Below, piece after piece: positions 32,688-41,645 of a DNA stretch of 64,000 bases. The notes under the pieces were generated by a model. The model was not told where the DNA came from, made no database searches, and worked only from the letters and a program-made list of their open reading frames with translations. The position numbers and the translations under genes were made by a program. Origin of the DNA: a bacterium. Its GTDB lineage: Bacteria; Bdellovibrionota_C; UBA2361; RFPC01. The first letter of the stretch is position 1. Every line of letters begins with the position of its first letter. Where the stretch lies: NCBI GenBank assembly GCA_030431715.1, contig JAUIIO010000003.1, positions 1 through 64,000 of the forward strand, read 5' to 3'.

Positions 32688-33845
32688 TTAAGCGTTAGCT
32701 GCTACAGGCTTTTCTTCCTCGCTGGCGATATCAACTTTCTTACGGCTGATTTTCCCTTTCTTTTTCTTGCTATCATCAGCCGCTACTGCGTCTGCGCTCT
32801 GAAGGGTAGCTTCTGGATCGCCGAGTGTTGCAGTCTCGTCGATATCCTCCTCGCCACCAATGCCGAGTGTTGAAAGGATTAAGCCGCGGATCTCGGTTTT
32901 CACATCCGGGTTCTCTTTTAAGAAAGCTTTTGCTCCCTCACGTCCCTGTCCGAGTCTCTCGCCTTTATAGGAGTACCACGCTCCGGCTTTATCAACGATT
33001 CCCTTTTGGACTCCGATATCGATAATCTCACCGTCTTGGCTGATACCTTCGTTAAAGATAATGTCGAATTCCGCTTCACGGAAAGGAGGCGCGACTTTGT
33101 TCTTAACGACTTTTACGCGAGCTCTGTTTCCGGTTACTTCTGAGTTGTCTTTAATAGATCCGATACGGCGAATATCAAGTCTTACCGAGGAGTAGAACTT
33201 AAGAGCATTCCCCCCTGTTGTTGTTTCAGGTGAGCCAAACATAACGCCGATCTTCATACGAATCTGGTTGATGAACAGAATAGTAGAGTTCGCCTTATGA
33301 CTGAGGGCAGTTAGCTTACGTAGCGCTTTACTCATAAGTCGCGCTTGAAGGCCTACCTGTTGATCTCCCATCTCGCCATCGATCTCTGCTCTTGGCGTAA
33401 GGGCCGCTACAGAGTCAATAACAACAAGGTCAACGTTACCGGAGCTGATAAGTGTTTCACAGATTTCAAGAGCTTGTTCCCCGCAATCTGGTTGGCTTAC
33501 GAGAAGGCTACTGGTGTCTACGCCTAGTTTTCTTGCGTACTGAACATCAAGAGCGTGCTCAGCATCGATGAAGACAACTGTACCACCTTTTTTCTGACAC
33601 TCTGCTGCAAGATGTAGTGCTAGTGTTGTTTTACCAGAAGACTCAGGTCCATAGACTTCGCAGACTCTTCCTTTTGGAAGTCCGCCGATTCCGAGAGCGA
33701 TATCGAGCCCGAGGCTACCAGTTGGGATCGCCTCAATGTTATCGCGGGGGCCATTGCTCCCGAGCTCCATAATAGCTCCTTTCCCATATTTCTTTTCAAG
33801 TTGGCTTATCGCTGCCTGTAGTGCTTTGTCGTCTCCAGTTGACAT
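32688..33845 (-). CDS. recA: RecA recombinase
   Basis: A 385-residue ATP-dependent strand-exchange protein and co-protease for LexA. Motifs are [12 protein letters not shown], Walker [51 protein letters not shown], and the DNA-binding loop [19 protein letters not shown]. The C-terminal ~45 residues are the usual variable tail, here Lys-rich ([11 protein letters not shown]). It is downstream of lexA on the same strand with a 65-base gap. Damage induction is expected; the gap may carry its own promoter. Confidence 0.98.
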   Translation of the reverse strand: MSTGDDKALQAAISQLEKKYGKGAIMELGSNGPRDNIEAIPTGSLGLDIALGIGGLPKGRVCEVYGPESSGKTTLALHLAAECQKKGGTVVFIDAEHALDVQYARKLGVDTSSLLVSQPDCGEQALEICETLISSGNVDLVVIDSVAALTPRAEIDGEMGDQQVGLQARLMSKALRKLTALSHKANSTILFINQIRMKIGVMFGSPETTTGGNALKFYSSVRLDIRRIGSIKDNSEVTGNRARVKVVKNKVAPPFREAEFDIIFNEGISQDGEIIDIGVQKGIVDKAGAWYSYKGERLGQGREGAKAFLKENPDVKTEIRGLILSTLGIGGEEDIDETATLGDPEATLQSADAVAADDSKKKKGKISRKKVDIASEEEKPVAANA

Positions 33846-33910
33846 TGTTACATTCCTTTTTGTTAGTGTGCGTTTTATTAAAAGTTAAAGTTTTAGTGTA
33901 TTTCCAAAAG

Positions 33911-34588
33911 TCAGTGCATTTCGCGGATTACTCCGATGAGCCGTCCCTGCACTGTTACATCGTCAAGCTCGATCGGTTCCATGGTAGGATTGGCCGGAAT
34001 GAGCTTTACTCTGCCGTTTCTTAATCGTCTAAACGTTTTTAAAGTTGCGCTTCCGTCTTCAAGGAGGGCTACCACGATCTGTCCATTGTCTGCGACATCT
34101 TGCTTTTTAATAACCACAAGATCACCGTCACAGATATGCTCATCGATCATGGAGTCTCCGCTGACCTCGAGGCAGTAAACTTCCCCACGACCCTGAATCA
34201 TATTAGAAGGAATATCAATCATTGTTTTTTCTTCAATTGCCTCAATTGGGCGTCCTGCCGCGATTATGCCGACAAGTGGTACAGCAGTTGGCCCGAGCTG
34301 TGGAGTGGAGACATCCAGTAGCTCAAGCATGCCGTCTTCGCCACGTCTGATAAATCCTTTATCTTCAAGACGTTCGAGGTGAAAGTGGGCCGTGGAGACT
34401 GATTTTACACCGATGTGCCTGGCTATTTCTTTAAGCGTTGGTCCATAGCCACGATCTGCGATAAAGTTCCTGAGGAATTCGAGAGTTTGTCGTTGAACAG
34501 GGGCGAGGGTGCTTGATTTGTATGCCTGAGCGTCAATGACGTTCGATTTCTTTCCCGTTGTGTTGTTACTGCCGGTTGAGGCTGCCAT
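33911..34588 (-). CDS. lexA: LexA, SOS repressor
   Basis: A 225-residue repressor. The winged-helix N-domain (QRQTLEFLRNFIADRGYGPT, LKEIARHIGVKSVSTAHFHL) follows a ~25-residue polar extension. The S24 peptidase C-domain contains the Ala-Gly cleavage site in IIAAGRPIEAI, the nucleophile Ser in SGDSMIDEHI and the catalytic Lys in GSATLKTFRR. RecA-stimulated self-cleavage relieves repression. It lies just upstream of recA on the same strand, so the two probably form one SOS unit. A perfect 12-base tandem repeat upstream may be its operator. Confidence 0.97.
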   Translation of the reverse strand: MAASTGSNNTTGKKSNVIDAQAYKSSTLAPVQRQTLEFLRNFIADRGYGPTLKEIARHIGVKSVSTAHFHLERLEDKGFIRRGEDGMLELLDVSTPQLGPTAVPLVGIIAAGRPIEAIEEKTMIDIPSNMIQGRGEVYCLEVSGDSMIDEHICDGDLVVIKKQDVADNGQIVVALLEDGSATLKTFRRLRNGRVKLIPANPTMEPIELDDVTVQGRLIGVIREMH

Positions 34589-34629
34589 AGCTTCTCCTGT
34601 GTGTGCGTCCGTATCAATTAGAGCGCTCT

Positions 34630-34653
34630 ATTACTAGAAAGATTACTAGAAAG
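34630..34653 (-). promoter_or_regulatory. Tandem 12-base direct repeat upstream of lexA, candidate operator
   Basis: ATTACTAGAAAG occurs twice head to tail (34630-34641 and 34642-34653), 41-65 bases upstream of the lexA start, flanked by the palindrome GAGCGCTC at 34621-34628. It is not a match to the enterobacterial or Bacillus LexA boxes as I know them. Autoregulation by LexA is inferred from position alone. Confidence 0.45.
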
Positions 34654-34817
34654 CGCATAATTACAGCTAATTAGACACTCATTAACTTACTTTGAGTTTC
34701 TGTAGTATATGCAAATATTATAGAAACCTGCAATAGCAAATATTTTTTTTCTAATAAATTTTTCTCATATGGTCGAAATTTAAGTGCTGCCAGTGTCTTA
34801 GGAGGAGAGAGAGAAAA

Positions 34818-35219
34818 GTGATTCGAAAACCTATTAAGCTTCTCGTCGTAGACGATCACCACAACTATACCGAGCTTATTGAACATGCCGCTGATATGTG
34901 GAATGAGCACTACCGCTTTGAATGCGAAATCGTTGAGAGCGCTGAGAGCGCGCTACAAAAGATCATAGATTTTGCGCCGACTATTGTACTGGCTGATATT
35001 CATATGGCTGACATGGATACCGGTAGTTTTATAGAAGAGTGTAAAAACAGATCTGTACCACTTGTAGTAACAAGCGATCACGTGCTTCCAACATTTGAGG
35101 AGAGTACCATCTGTAAAGGCGCTAGAGCCTATCTGCCAAAGACAGATGATCCTGAGGAGATGGACTATATCCTTGAACAGCTTGCAGTACTAAGTGAAGA
35201 GAACGAGCTCACTCATTAA
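34818..35219 (+). CDS. Receiver-only response regulator
   Basis: A 133-residue CheY-like protein with no output domain. The acidic pair is in LLVVDDHHNY (D12, D13), the phospho-acceptor is D60 in VLADIHMADMD, and the conserved Ser/Thr and Lys are in VVTSDH and AYLPKTD (K108). The start is GTG with a long purine-rich ribosome site (AGGAGGAGAG). Such proteins work in chemotaxis or phosphorelays; no kinase is adjacent. It is divergent from lexA and converges on the kinase gene at 35226 with a 6-base gap. Confidence 0.88.
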   Translation: MIRKPIKLLVVDDHHNYTELIEHAADMWNEHYRFECEIVESAESALQKIIDFAPTIVLADIHMADMDTGSFIEECKNRSVPLVVTSDHVLPTFEESTICKGARAYLPKTDDPEEMDYILEQLAVLSEENELTH

Positions 35220-35225
35220 CGGCTC

Positions 35226-35822
35226 TTACAGAAGCACTAAATCTGCTCGCAGCGATCTGTCATCTCTATCTAAAGATTCCCTCTCCCAGATCTGCCAAGC
35301 CCTCCATGCCGGTATTACGGCGTCTTTGGCGAGGCCATATTCATGTATGTCTCTGCCTGTTCCTTGCTTAAAAGCTTTCTCTTCTGGTGTGTTTAGCCAT
35401 ATGGTGTAATGAAAATGCTCGCAAAGCTCAGGCACAAGCGTATGACTGCCTTCAATAATGAGATGTTTTCTTACTTCCACCTGCTCAGGCTCGTTGTGAT
35501 AGCCATCGGGGTTTCCGCCAATTCCTGCCCAGTTATACCGTTTAAAGGTAAGGGTCGTTTTGCCTGCCTTAAACGGATCAATAACTTCTCTCATTAGGCG
35601 TTGATAATCGTAGTGGTGATGGTTGGTAATCTCACTTTTCATCAGATGGAAACAATCGTATTCGATGATCGCGGTATTTTCTAAAAAGCTGGCAATGCCG
35701 CGGGCCAGTGTGCTTTTCCCGGCCCCACCTCGTCCATCAATCGCGATGAGTAGCCGAGTTTCCTTAAGCGTGCTGAGATATTCGGCGATTTTTTCAGGGG
35801 TTGCTTTTGAGGTAGGTTTCAT
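35226..35822 (-). CDS. Uridine-kinase-like P-loop kinase
   Basis: A 198-residue nucleoside/sugar-kinase-type P-loop protein. Walker A is AIDGRGGAGKSTLARGI; further matches to the uridine kinase family are EYDCFHLM (acidic substrate loop), HHYDYQRLMREVIDPF, KRYNW and HLIIEGSHTL (strand plus Glu). It phosphorylates a small substrate such as uridine or a related metabolite, which cannot be decided by eye. The stop lies only 6 bases from the convergent receiver gene. Confidence 0.8.
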   Translation of the reverse strand: MKPTSKATPEKIAEYLSTLKETRLLIAIDGRGGAGKSTLARGIASFLENTAIIEYDCFHLMKSEITNHHHYDYQRLMREVIDPFKAGKTTLTFKRYNWAGIGGNPDGYHNEPEQVEVRKHLIIEGSHTLVPELCEHFHYTIWLNTPEEKAFKQGTGRDIHEYGLAKDAVIPAWRAWQIWERESLDRDDRSLRADLVLL

Positions 35823-35863
35823 TAGTATTTGTTCGGCTAGGATTCTTTTACGGGAGGAAGTTT

Positions 35864-36400
35864 ATGAAATTCATCGCACGCTTAATTTGTTTTGTCACGA
35901 TTTTACTTTGCAAAAGCACGTTTGTTGTGTCCGAAGTAAGCGCAGATTCATATACCGATCTCGAAAGTTATTTTGGAGGCTCCTCATATGTCACTGAGCA
36001 GCCACGCTCGCTTGTTTTCAGGAAGAAAAAGAGAAAGAAGAAAGTAAAGAACACCATTGGCACGTACTCTGGTACATTTGTACTTAAAAAGAGTAGGAGT
36101 TTTAACGGGGCCACATGCACGCCGACACAATCTTTTCCGGCAGTCTTTTCAGTAACGGGAACGAAGAAGCGCCCCTCTGGCCAGCTAGGAAATATTCCAA
36201 TCGAGTACTCAGGCCGTGCGAATAAGAAAGGGGCTCGTCTCTCTGGCACTTATACTGAGAGCAACATAAACAGAAAGTATGTGATGCTCCTTCGTAAGGT
36301 AAAGTCTACTTCTGCGAAACTCACTATGACAGAAACCGTTAAAGTAAGCGGTATAAAAGCATGTGTTTTTAAACACACTGCAGTATTTTCAAGATCATAG
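35864..36400 (+). CDS. Exported basic protein of unknown function
   Basis: A 178-residue protein with a signal peptide (MKFIARLICFVTILLCKSTF, cut near SEVSA). The mature part begins acidic, then has a strong basic patch (FRKKKRKKKVKNT) and a beta-rich rest (IGTYSGTFVLKKSRSF, QLGNIPIEYSGRANKKG, ARLSGTYTESN) with two Cys (NGATCTPTQ, IKACVF) that may pair. It is not a recognised family. It has a clear ribosome site (GGGAGG). It lies 41 bases from the divergent kinase gene at 35226-35822. Confidence 0.75.
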   Translation: MKFIARLICFVTILLCKSTFVVSEVSADSYTDLESYFGGSSYVTEQPRSLVFRKKKRKKKVKNTIGTYSGTFVLKKSRSFNGATCTPTQSFPAVFSVTGTKKRPSGQLGNIPIEYSGRANKKGARLSGTYTESNINRKYVMLLRKVKSTSAKLTMTETVKVSGIKACVFKHTAVFSRS

Positions 36401-36426
36401 TTACTTGTAAACAGATCATGATAAGT

Positions 36427-36453
36427 ACCCGGACGTTAGTTAGACGTCCGGGT
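36427..36453. terminator. Perfect hairpin between convergent genes
   Basis: ACCCGGACGT is inverted as ACGTCCGGGT around a 7-base loop; a 10-bp perfect stem lies between the stops of 35864-36400 and 36468-36653. There is no clear T-run, so the terminator role is inferred from position. Confidence 0.5.
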
Positions 36454-36467
36454 AAAGCTTGTAAAAA

Positions 36468-36653
36468 CTAAGAATCCTTACAGCCATCGCACTTGCAATC
36501 CTCGCAAGTACATTCTTCCCCGCCGTCGCAGGCTTTACAGTCTGCCTCGCAGGTACATTCTTTACTATCGCATGAGCCGCCGCCACATTCAGCAAAAGCA
36601 TAAATAGGAAGGCTAAGCGCAGCAGTACATACAAGTGTTAGTAACGTTTTCAT
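36468..36653 (-). CDS. Small exported metallothionein-like Cys-rich protein
   Basis: A 61-residue protein. It has a signal peptide (MKTLLTLVCTAALSLPIYAFA), followed by a 40-residue acidic mature part with 11 Cys (C23, 28, 33, 35, 39, 42, 48, 50, 53, 55, 58) in CxC and CxxC spacings. That density, with Asp/Glu between, suggests thiolate binding of soft metals such as Cu(I) or Zn(II) in the periplasm. It is not a known metallothionein family that I can name. It lies 47 bases downstream of the Cys-containing lipoprotein-like gene at 36701, probably in one transcript. A copper-receptor gene sits 5 kb away. Confidence 0.75.
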   Translation of the reverse strand: MKTLLTLVCTAALSLPIYAFAECGGGSCDSKECTCEADCKACDGGEECTCEDCKCDGCKDS

Positions 36654-36700
36654 AGTATATCCTTTTAAATATAAGAATTTATAATTTAATTATTGTTGGT

Positions 36701-37099
36701 TTACGCGTGTTCAAAGCGCAGAGGAGGGGGGCGTGCAAACGAAGAAAAGCCGGGTAAACGCATTACCCCAGTCTTCACAAAAAGATGCGGCGATGGGCGA
36801 GTCTCACGTATGTCGGCAAGAATGAATGAAGAGACCGAGAGATTATCAAAAGAGTTGTTGTTACTCTTAGGGGCTAAGAGTTCAGTCTGAATAGAGTTCA
36901 GAGTGAGATAGAAAGGTTTTGTTTCTCGTATCTGGCAGCTTGTGCATGCACAGTCGTGACTCTTTTCAGCAGGGGGATCGTCACAACACGAGTGCGAATT
37001 TTCGGAAAGTGCATGAGCGTGCGTACTGCAGCCACATATCGGGATCAGGATTACCGCAAAGAACAGGCAGATCCCATAGTGAAGGTTCTTAATCCTCAT
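36701..37099 (-). CDS. Small exported Cys/His protein, possible lipoprotein
   Basis: A 132-residue protein with an N-terminal hydrophobic segment ending in a lipobox-like VILIPICGC. The mature N-terminus is rich in Cys and His (THAHALSENSHSCCDDPP, EKSHDCACTSCQIRE), suggesting metal binding, and the C-terminus ends FARPPPLRFEHA. The arrangement recalls small proteins found beside copper and heavy-metal genes, but I do not match a named family. It is first in a probable two-gene unit with the metallothionein-like gene at 36468. Confidence 0.72.
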   Translation of the reverse strand: MRIKNLHYGICLFFAVILIPICGCSTHAHALSENSHSCCDDPPAEKSHDCACTSCQIRETKPFYLTLNSIQTELLAPKSNNNSFDNLSVSSFILADIRETRPSPHLFVKTGVMRLPGFSSFARPPPLRFEHA

Positions 37100-37295
37100 C
37101 TTTATATTATAGCACTTTTAGTGGAATGAGGACCATCGGCGAGCGAAATTCAATTGTAACTGTCTGGAACTACAGTGTGATTTTACCGTACGGTGTGAGG
37201 GAGAGTTGATTACACGGAGAGTCGCTCGTTATGCTGCCTTTAAGAGTCCCCAGACCATAATATCAGGGAGTTGACCCATGACGGAGATTTTATAG

Positions 37296-38093
37296 ATGCC
37301 ATCAATATCGAGCGACACATCGAAGGCTATGCAAGAGCAATCCCTCAAGTTTGCTGTCGATCGCCTTGAGCGCGGCGATCGGGCGGGTGATGTTCGTTCC
37401 GGCTATAGTGCCCTTGAAACTCTAGCGAAACAGCACAAGGTTGCAGAGCATGTCGATCTTATTGAAGGCGTTGCTGCAAAATGTAGAAAGGGAGGAGAGC
37501 ATGTGCAAGTTTCTTCAGAAGCAGTACGCGTTCTCTACAACGATCCGAGCCCTGAAGCGCAGCGCGCAATAGAGAGACTCTTTCTCTCAGATAAAGTATA
37601 TGAGAACGTAAAATATTTTATATTAAACGCAGCCCAATCAAAAATGAAAGAGGGCTGGGATAATCGCTCTTTTGATTACATTCAACGAGGCTGTAATTCA
37701 AAAGATACGTATGTCCAGGGGCATAGTATGAAAACGGCAGTATCGCTTATGAAAGATAATCCATCTTACAGATCGCGATTGTTGGCATATGTACGAGAGG
37801 GATTTCATTTTCCAGCGAATCGCCCCCGAAGCGAAGACACAATAACTCGTGAAGAGTACGCTGCTATAGAAGCGGCGAATTATCTTTACAATGTAGGTGA
37901 TCATGTCACCTTATCTGAGGCAGCTAGGCCAGAATCGACGAAACCTGCGGTAGTTAAAGACACCTGTGTCGATCTTCTTGGTGGTTTTGTGGGATTACCC
38001 GAAGTACAACAAGTGTTGCGCTCGGTTGTTGAGGCAAAGTCTCCCGGATACATGAAGGCTGAAGAGTCGCTCAGATCCTTAAGCTCAGTTTAA
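37296..38093 (+). CDS. Unrecognised alpha-helical protein, HEAT-like
   Basis: A 265-residue soluble protein made mostly of amphipathic helices in pairs (AVDRLERGDRAGDVRSGYSA, LYNDPSPEAQRAIERLFLSD, GLPEVQQVLRSVVEAKSPGY), consistent with an alpha-solenoid of HEAT type. No signal peptide, membrane helix or catalytic motif is seen. Its end overlaps the end of the convergent gene at 38085 by 9 bases. A second, longer helical protein starts at 38633; the two may be related in build, but I see no clear sequence identity. Confidence 0.7.
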   Translation: MPSISSDTSKAMQEQSLKFAVDRLERGDRAGDVRSGYSALETLAKQHKVAEHVDLIEGVAAKCRKGGEHVQVSSEAVRVLYNDPSPEAQRAIERLFLSDKVYENVKYFILNAAQSKMKEGWDNRSFDYIQRGCNSKDTYVQGHSMKTAVSLMKDNPSYRSRLLAYVREGFHFPANRPRSEDTITREEYAAIEAANYLYNVGDHVTLSEAARPESTKPAVVKDTCVDLLGGFVGLPEVQQVLRSVVEAKSPGYMKAEESLRSLSSV

Positions 38094-38492
38094 AGACTGG
38101 AGCTCTTTCCAAATATCAGTTGAAGAGAACAGATAAAATTGGGCAACAATAAGTATCACCAGTACAAACTGAAAACTTACCTTTTGTGTCTTATGCCTTA
38201 GAATTTTCATTCCAAAGAGGAGCGCCGGCGAACCACCTACAAAAGCTGCGAAATATAAAATAGCCTCTGGAACACGAACGAATTTACTCCCCGCTACCGC
38301 TTTGTCGTAGACACAGAGAAGAAACGTGGCGAGGTTTATTCCAAGCACATAGCCCAATGCGGCTGAGAGTTCAGGAGAGAAGGCCGTGACAAGAGCTACT
38401 GTTAGAGCCGTAAATCCCATGAGCAGGGCTGAAAAAAGCTTATATGGATTAACACCATTTTTGTAGATAAAAAGCTCCAGCGGCGAGTGCAT
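38085..38492 (-). CDS. DUF1294-family small membrane protein
   Basis: A 135-residue protein with about four hydrophobic segments. The family signature is clear: NLATFLLCVYDKAVAGSKF, RVPEAILYFAAFVGGSPALL and GMKILRHKTQKVSFQF. DUF1294 proteins are inner-membrane proteins of unknown role, often fused to cold-shock domains in other bacteria. The start at 38492 (MHSPLELFIYKNG) fits the family; the frame extends to 38564 with an unlikely Cys-rich leader. Confidence 0.82.
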   Translation of the reverse strand: MHSPLELFIYKNGVNPYKLFSALLMGFTALTVALVTAFSPELSAALGYVLGINLATFLLCVYDKAVAGSKFVRVPEAILYFAAFVGGSPALLFGMKILRHKTQKVSFQFVLVILIVAQFYLFSSTDIWKELQSLN

Positions 38493-38632
38493 AACCACGC
38501 ATTTTCTCACAGCAGCAGTGTTGAAGCAATCAATGACGAGGATATGGAGGGCGGCATAGCACACTTTCCAGTTGTTTTTAGCTGTATTCCTAATGTAAGC
38601 TCACCAGAGTAGTCTTCGAGGTAGTTATTCTT

Positions 38633-40594
38633 ATGCTCATTACAGATCAATCACCACAGATCCTTTCTTCTGTCCAAGAATTAGAAGTCGATAAAGTTCA
38701 AGAGCTTATTTCATGTCAAAATGGCTCGAACCGAAATTTAGTTCTTGAGGCGGTAGAATCGGGTGACATCACTTGGCAGGGCGCGCTACGTGGCGCATCT
38801 CGTCTCATTGATAAACATGCATCTCTTCTTGCAGAAGAGAGTTTTCAAACATTAGAGTCACTCTGTGAAAATTTCCCTGAAAGCCAAGATGCCGTTCGTG
38901 ATTACTTATCTGAATCAACGCTGAATCGAAAGCACTCAGGGAGGGATCTGGATACGGCCTTAAGAATTCTTTGCCGGGATGAGGCTGGCTTAGAGCGATT
39001 CGTTGAAGTTGTCGAAACCTTTGACTACTCTGACTTTGGCTCTTCGCGAATTGCTGAAGAGCTCTTTCACTTTGCGAAAAAACTCCCTGAAAGCGAGACA
39101 AAAGCACGGTGCTTGCTTGCAATGCTTAAAAGCTGCGAAACAAGCATGATTCTGCCGGATAAGATATTTAGTGAGCTCTCAAGCGCAGGTGCCGAATATT
39201 TAGAAGTGGCACTTGGGGCTTTAGATGAACCGCTGAGTCAGCAGCAGATTAATACTCTATCTCAATACTTTGCATCATGTCATGAGGAGGCAGTGCCCCA
39301 TTTGCGAGATATTATGGAGAATGGTAGCACGCGGCAAAAACTAAATGTTGCTCAAACACTCTCATTTGTAAACTGCTCTCCTGAGTCTTCAGAGATCCTT
39401 ATGGATGAGATATGCAATATTCTACAGAGAATAGATGCTCGCCCTCCGTCGAAGCTCCTCTTAGAGGAGATACGAAGCGCGCTTCAAAAGGAGGCGGTAG
39501 CTGGCACAGGCGGTCAGCTGAGCGATGATCGCTCAGCGAAGCAAGCACCTTCCTTCGCGTCTTCTTTAAAGTATATTCCATTTGTCGGGAAGTTTTTCCT
39601 TTCTCGCACAACGGCTCAAGTACCTGCTCCTTTACAGCATGGGCTCTCTAAAGAAGAGGTATTGTCAGAAGATGAAACGCTTCTTCTTACTGAGCTCTGT
39701 ACAAGCCTGTCTCTTGTGACGCTTCGTGAGCGCCATATTACCCTTAGCGGTGATGACGCTTTTATCCTTGATGAAGGCAATGTTGAGTACCTGATTGAAA
39801 AAGGATTTGATCGTCTATCAGACCTTTATGAGCGTTTGAATCACGTTCCCGAGCATAATTTTAGTTACCGCATTGGCAAGGGGTTAAGTGAAGCCTTTGA
39901 AAATGCGCTCTTAGAACAGCGAAGTGTGTCGGGCGTTATGAAAGCTGTTGAGAGGTACTGTGAAGCAACGTCGACTAGTGAGAAAAAGTTCATGTTGAGT
40001 CTCCTTACGGAAGTCTCACACAGCCTTTCACTACGAATAGACGCCGTTAAAAAGCGAGATGCCGGTAAGAGTGACGATATCCTCCCTTTTGGCCGAGAGC
40101 GTGCTGCGCAGTTCTATGATAGAGAGAGCCTCATAGATAAGTATGAATGCCTTCAGACGGTGATACCCCTTATAGCCTTTGATATTGAGGCTGATCCTTT
40201 ATTTGCTGATGCAAAGCTACGACTTGCAAATTGTATAAAACAAAATAGAGAGAAGCTTAGTTCGGTCGCACTTAAAGCGTTTCCCTTTGCCCAAAGTTAC
40301 TTCACGCAGCAGCTTGTCCTTTCCATTCTAGACGAGGATCCATACTCTAAAGAGCAGTTTCATAATAAGATAAAGGTAATCCTTGCCACGCCGTCAGAGT
40401 ATCGGGCTGAGCTTTATGAAGAGGCGCTAAGGCTTGCTTCACGCGAAGGCTCTTGGACAGATGAGTATCACGAACTTGTAAAGGCTCAGTATCATCACCC
40501 AGCGTCAGCGAACCACAGGCATATGGCTATGAAGTGCCTTCAAAAAATGGATCCTGACCTGACCTTTGTTCAGGATAGGGCAGCTTCTAAATAG
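38633..40594 (+). CDS. Large unrecognised alpha-helical protein
   Basis: A 653-residue soluble, acidic and almost wholly helical protein, consistent with an alpha-solenoid; helix pairs of ~35-40 residues run throughout (for example ALDEPLSQQQINTLSQYF, LRDIMENGSTRQKLNVAQTL). No membrane segment is certain; a short apolar stretch (LKYIPFVGKFFLS, ~residue 315) sits in the middle. It is not a recognised family. It is followed 37 bases later by a small membrane-protein gene on the same strand, a probable operon partner. Confidence 0.72.
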   Translation: MLITDQSPQILSSVQELEVDKVQELISCQNGSNRNLVLEAVESGDITWQGALRGASRLIDKHASLLAEESFQTLESLCENFPESQDAVRDYLSESTLNRKHSGRDLDTALRILCRDEAGLERFVEVVETFDYSDFGSSRIAEELFHFAKKLPESETKARCLLAMLKSCETSMILPDKIFSELSSAGAEYLEVALGALDEPLSQQQINTLSQYFASCHEEAVPHLRDIMENGSTRQKLNVAQTLSFVNCSPESSEILMDEICNILQRIDARPPSKLLLEEIRSALQKEAVAGTGGQLSDDRSAKQAPSFASSLKYIPFVGKFFLSRTTAQVPAPLQHGLSKEEVLSEDETLLLTELCTSLSLVTLRERHITLSGDDAFILDEGNVEYLIEKGFDRLSDLYERLNHVPEHNFSYRIGKGLSEAFENALLEQRSVSGVMKAVERYCEATSTSEKKFMLSLLTEVSHSLSLRIDAVKKRDAGKSDDILPFGRERAAQFYDRESLIDKYECLQTVIPLIAFDIEADPLFADAKLRLANCIKQNREKLSSVALKAFPFAQSYFTQQLVLSILDEDPYSKEQFHNKIKVILATPSEYRAELYEEALRLASREGSWTDEYHELVKAQYHHPASANHRHMAMKCLQKMDPDLTFVQDRAASK

Positions 40595-40631
40595 TCCGAG
40601 ATTGCAGGGGTAGGGTTCTCCCGAGAGTGAA

Positions 40632-41039
40632 ATGCTTATGAATATAGAAGAAGTTCAATCTCTCATCAAAGCGCTAGAAGAGAACGTGTCCGTTGAAGGG
40701 GCGCTTGTTCAGCTTGGGTGGTTCGATGATCCTTATGAGACACTTACTCTGTGTGGCAATCAGCAAGGACTCATCCTCCTTGCCATGAAGATCTGCGAGG
40801 CGGCACTAACAACTCCCCAGTCGGAGTGGAAAATGTTGGAATTAGAGGAGCTGTTGCACGAGAATTCTTATTTCTCGGGTATCGAAGTAGGAGTAGATGA
40901 GAAGGGATATATAGAAGACGAGCCGACGCCGCTTCATATTACAATACTTAATTATACACTTGGTGTGATGTTTGTTATTGCTATTTGTCTTTATCTGGCC
41001 GGTAAAACGAAAGCATACTGGTGGCCACTCTTTAACTAG
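40632..41039 (+). CDS. Small protein with C-terminal membrane anchor
   Basis: A 135-residue protein: ~100 residues of acidic soluble region (VQSLIKALEENVSVEGALVQ, LEELLHENSYFSG) and one hydrophobic helix near the end (YTLGVMFVIAICLYLAGKT). This is a tail-anchor-like layout. It is not recognised. ATG at 40638 is an alternative start. It follows the large helical protein gene by 37 bases and may tether that protein to the membrane, which is a guess from context. Confidence 0.65.
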   Translation: MLMNIEEVQSLIKALEENVSVEGALVQLGWFDDPYETLTLCGNQQGLILLAMKICEAALTTPQSEWKMLELEELLHENSYFSGIEVGVDEKGYIEDEPTPLHITILNYTLGVMFVIAICLYLAGKTKAYWWPLFN

Positions 41040-41079
41040 GTTCATAAATCGTTTTTTCGAGTAACTTCGGAGTAAAAAA

Positions 41080-41553
41080 TCATACCTGTGAAGGGATAAG
41101 GAAAGAGAGATGAAGATTGGCGTGATTTAGCTGAAGTTTTTGCCATTCTTCGCGAGTGAGCATGCCAAAGGCGGCGTTCCTGCAATATTGCCCCGAGTGA
41201 GATAGGAACGTTTCAATACAGCTACGGAATTTTTCAACTTCACATTTCTCTTCCTCTGAGCAAGGTTTTGCATCGCTTTTCTCAGGCATTAGGGCAGGAG
41301 CAGTTTTAAATCCGGCTCTCATTGTATGTCCGGAGAGTATTGATTTAAGAAAGACCTTTCTGAAAATCCACTGAAGCCATGTTGGGATACCGAGGTTTTT
41401 TTCTTGCGTCGCTCCCTCAATAGTAAATCTAAGGTGTTGAAGTATTTGCTGCAGGTTCCAGTTACCAGTAGTTAAATACCCGTGTGTATGAAGACGATCT
41501 ATCTCGGCTAGTACCTCTTCAAAATTCGTTAAAGCTATATCTCGGCGTTCCAT
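41080..41553 (-). CDS. DUF1569-family (DinB-like) protein
   Basis: A 157-residue protein matching DUF1569: GNWNLQQILQHLRFTIEGA near the N-terminus, the middle MRAGFKTAPALMP, and HANLHLSFLIP at the end. The family is related to DinB four-helix proteins, in which His residues may bind metal; the function is unknown. ATG at 41553 (MERRDIALTNFEE) is preferred over the longer start at 41580. It is downstream of the TonB receptor on the same strand (92-base gap). Confidence 0.75.
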   Translation of the reverse strand: MERRDIALTNFEEVLAEIDRLHTHGYLTTGNWNLQQILQHLRFTIEGATQEKNLGIPTWLQWIFRKVFLKSILSGHTMRAGFKTAPALMPEKSDAKPCSEEEKCEVEKFRSCIETFLSHSGQYCRNAAFGMLTREEWQKLQLNHANLHLSFLIPSQV

Positions 41554-41645
41554 GCAAGTAGAGTATAACAGATAGCCCATTTGGGAAATCTCTTTCGTCG
41601 GTGGTAGGCCGTTTGGGATGCATGTGGCAATACAATAAGAAGAAA

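Noticed and set aside
37126..37209. 27-codon open frame in the gap 37100-37295
   Set aside because: Too short, with no ribosome site or conserved feature. I see nothing else in that gap.
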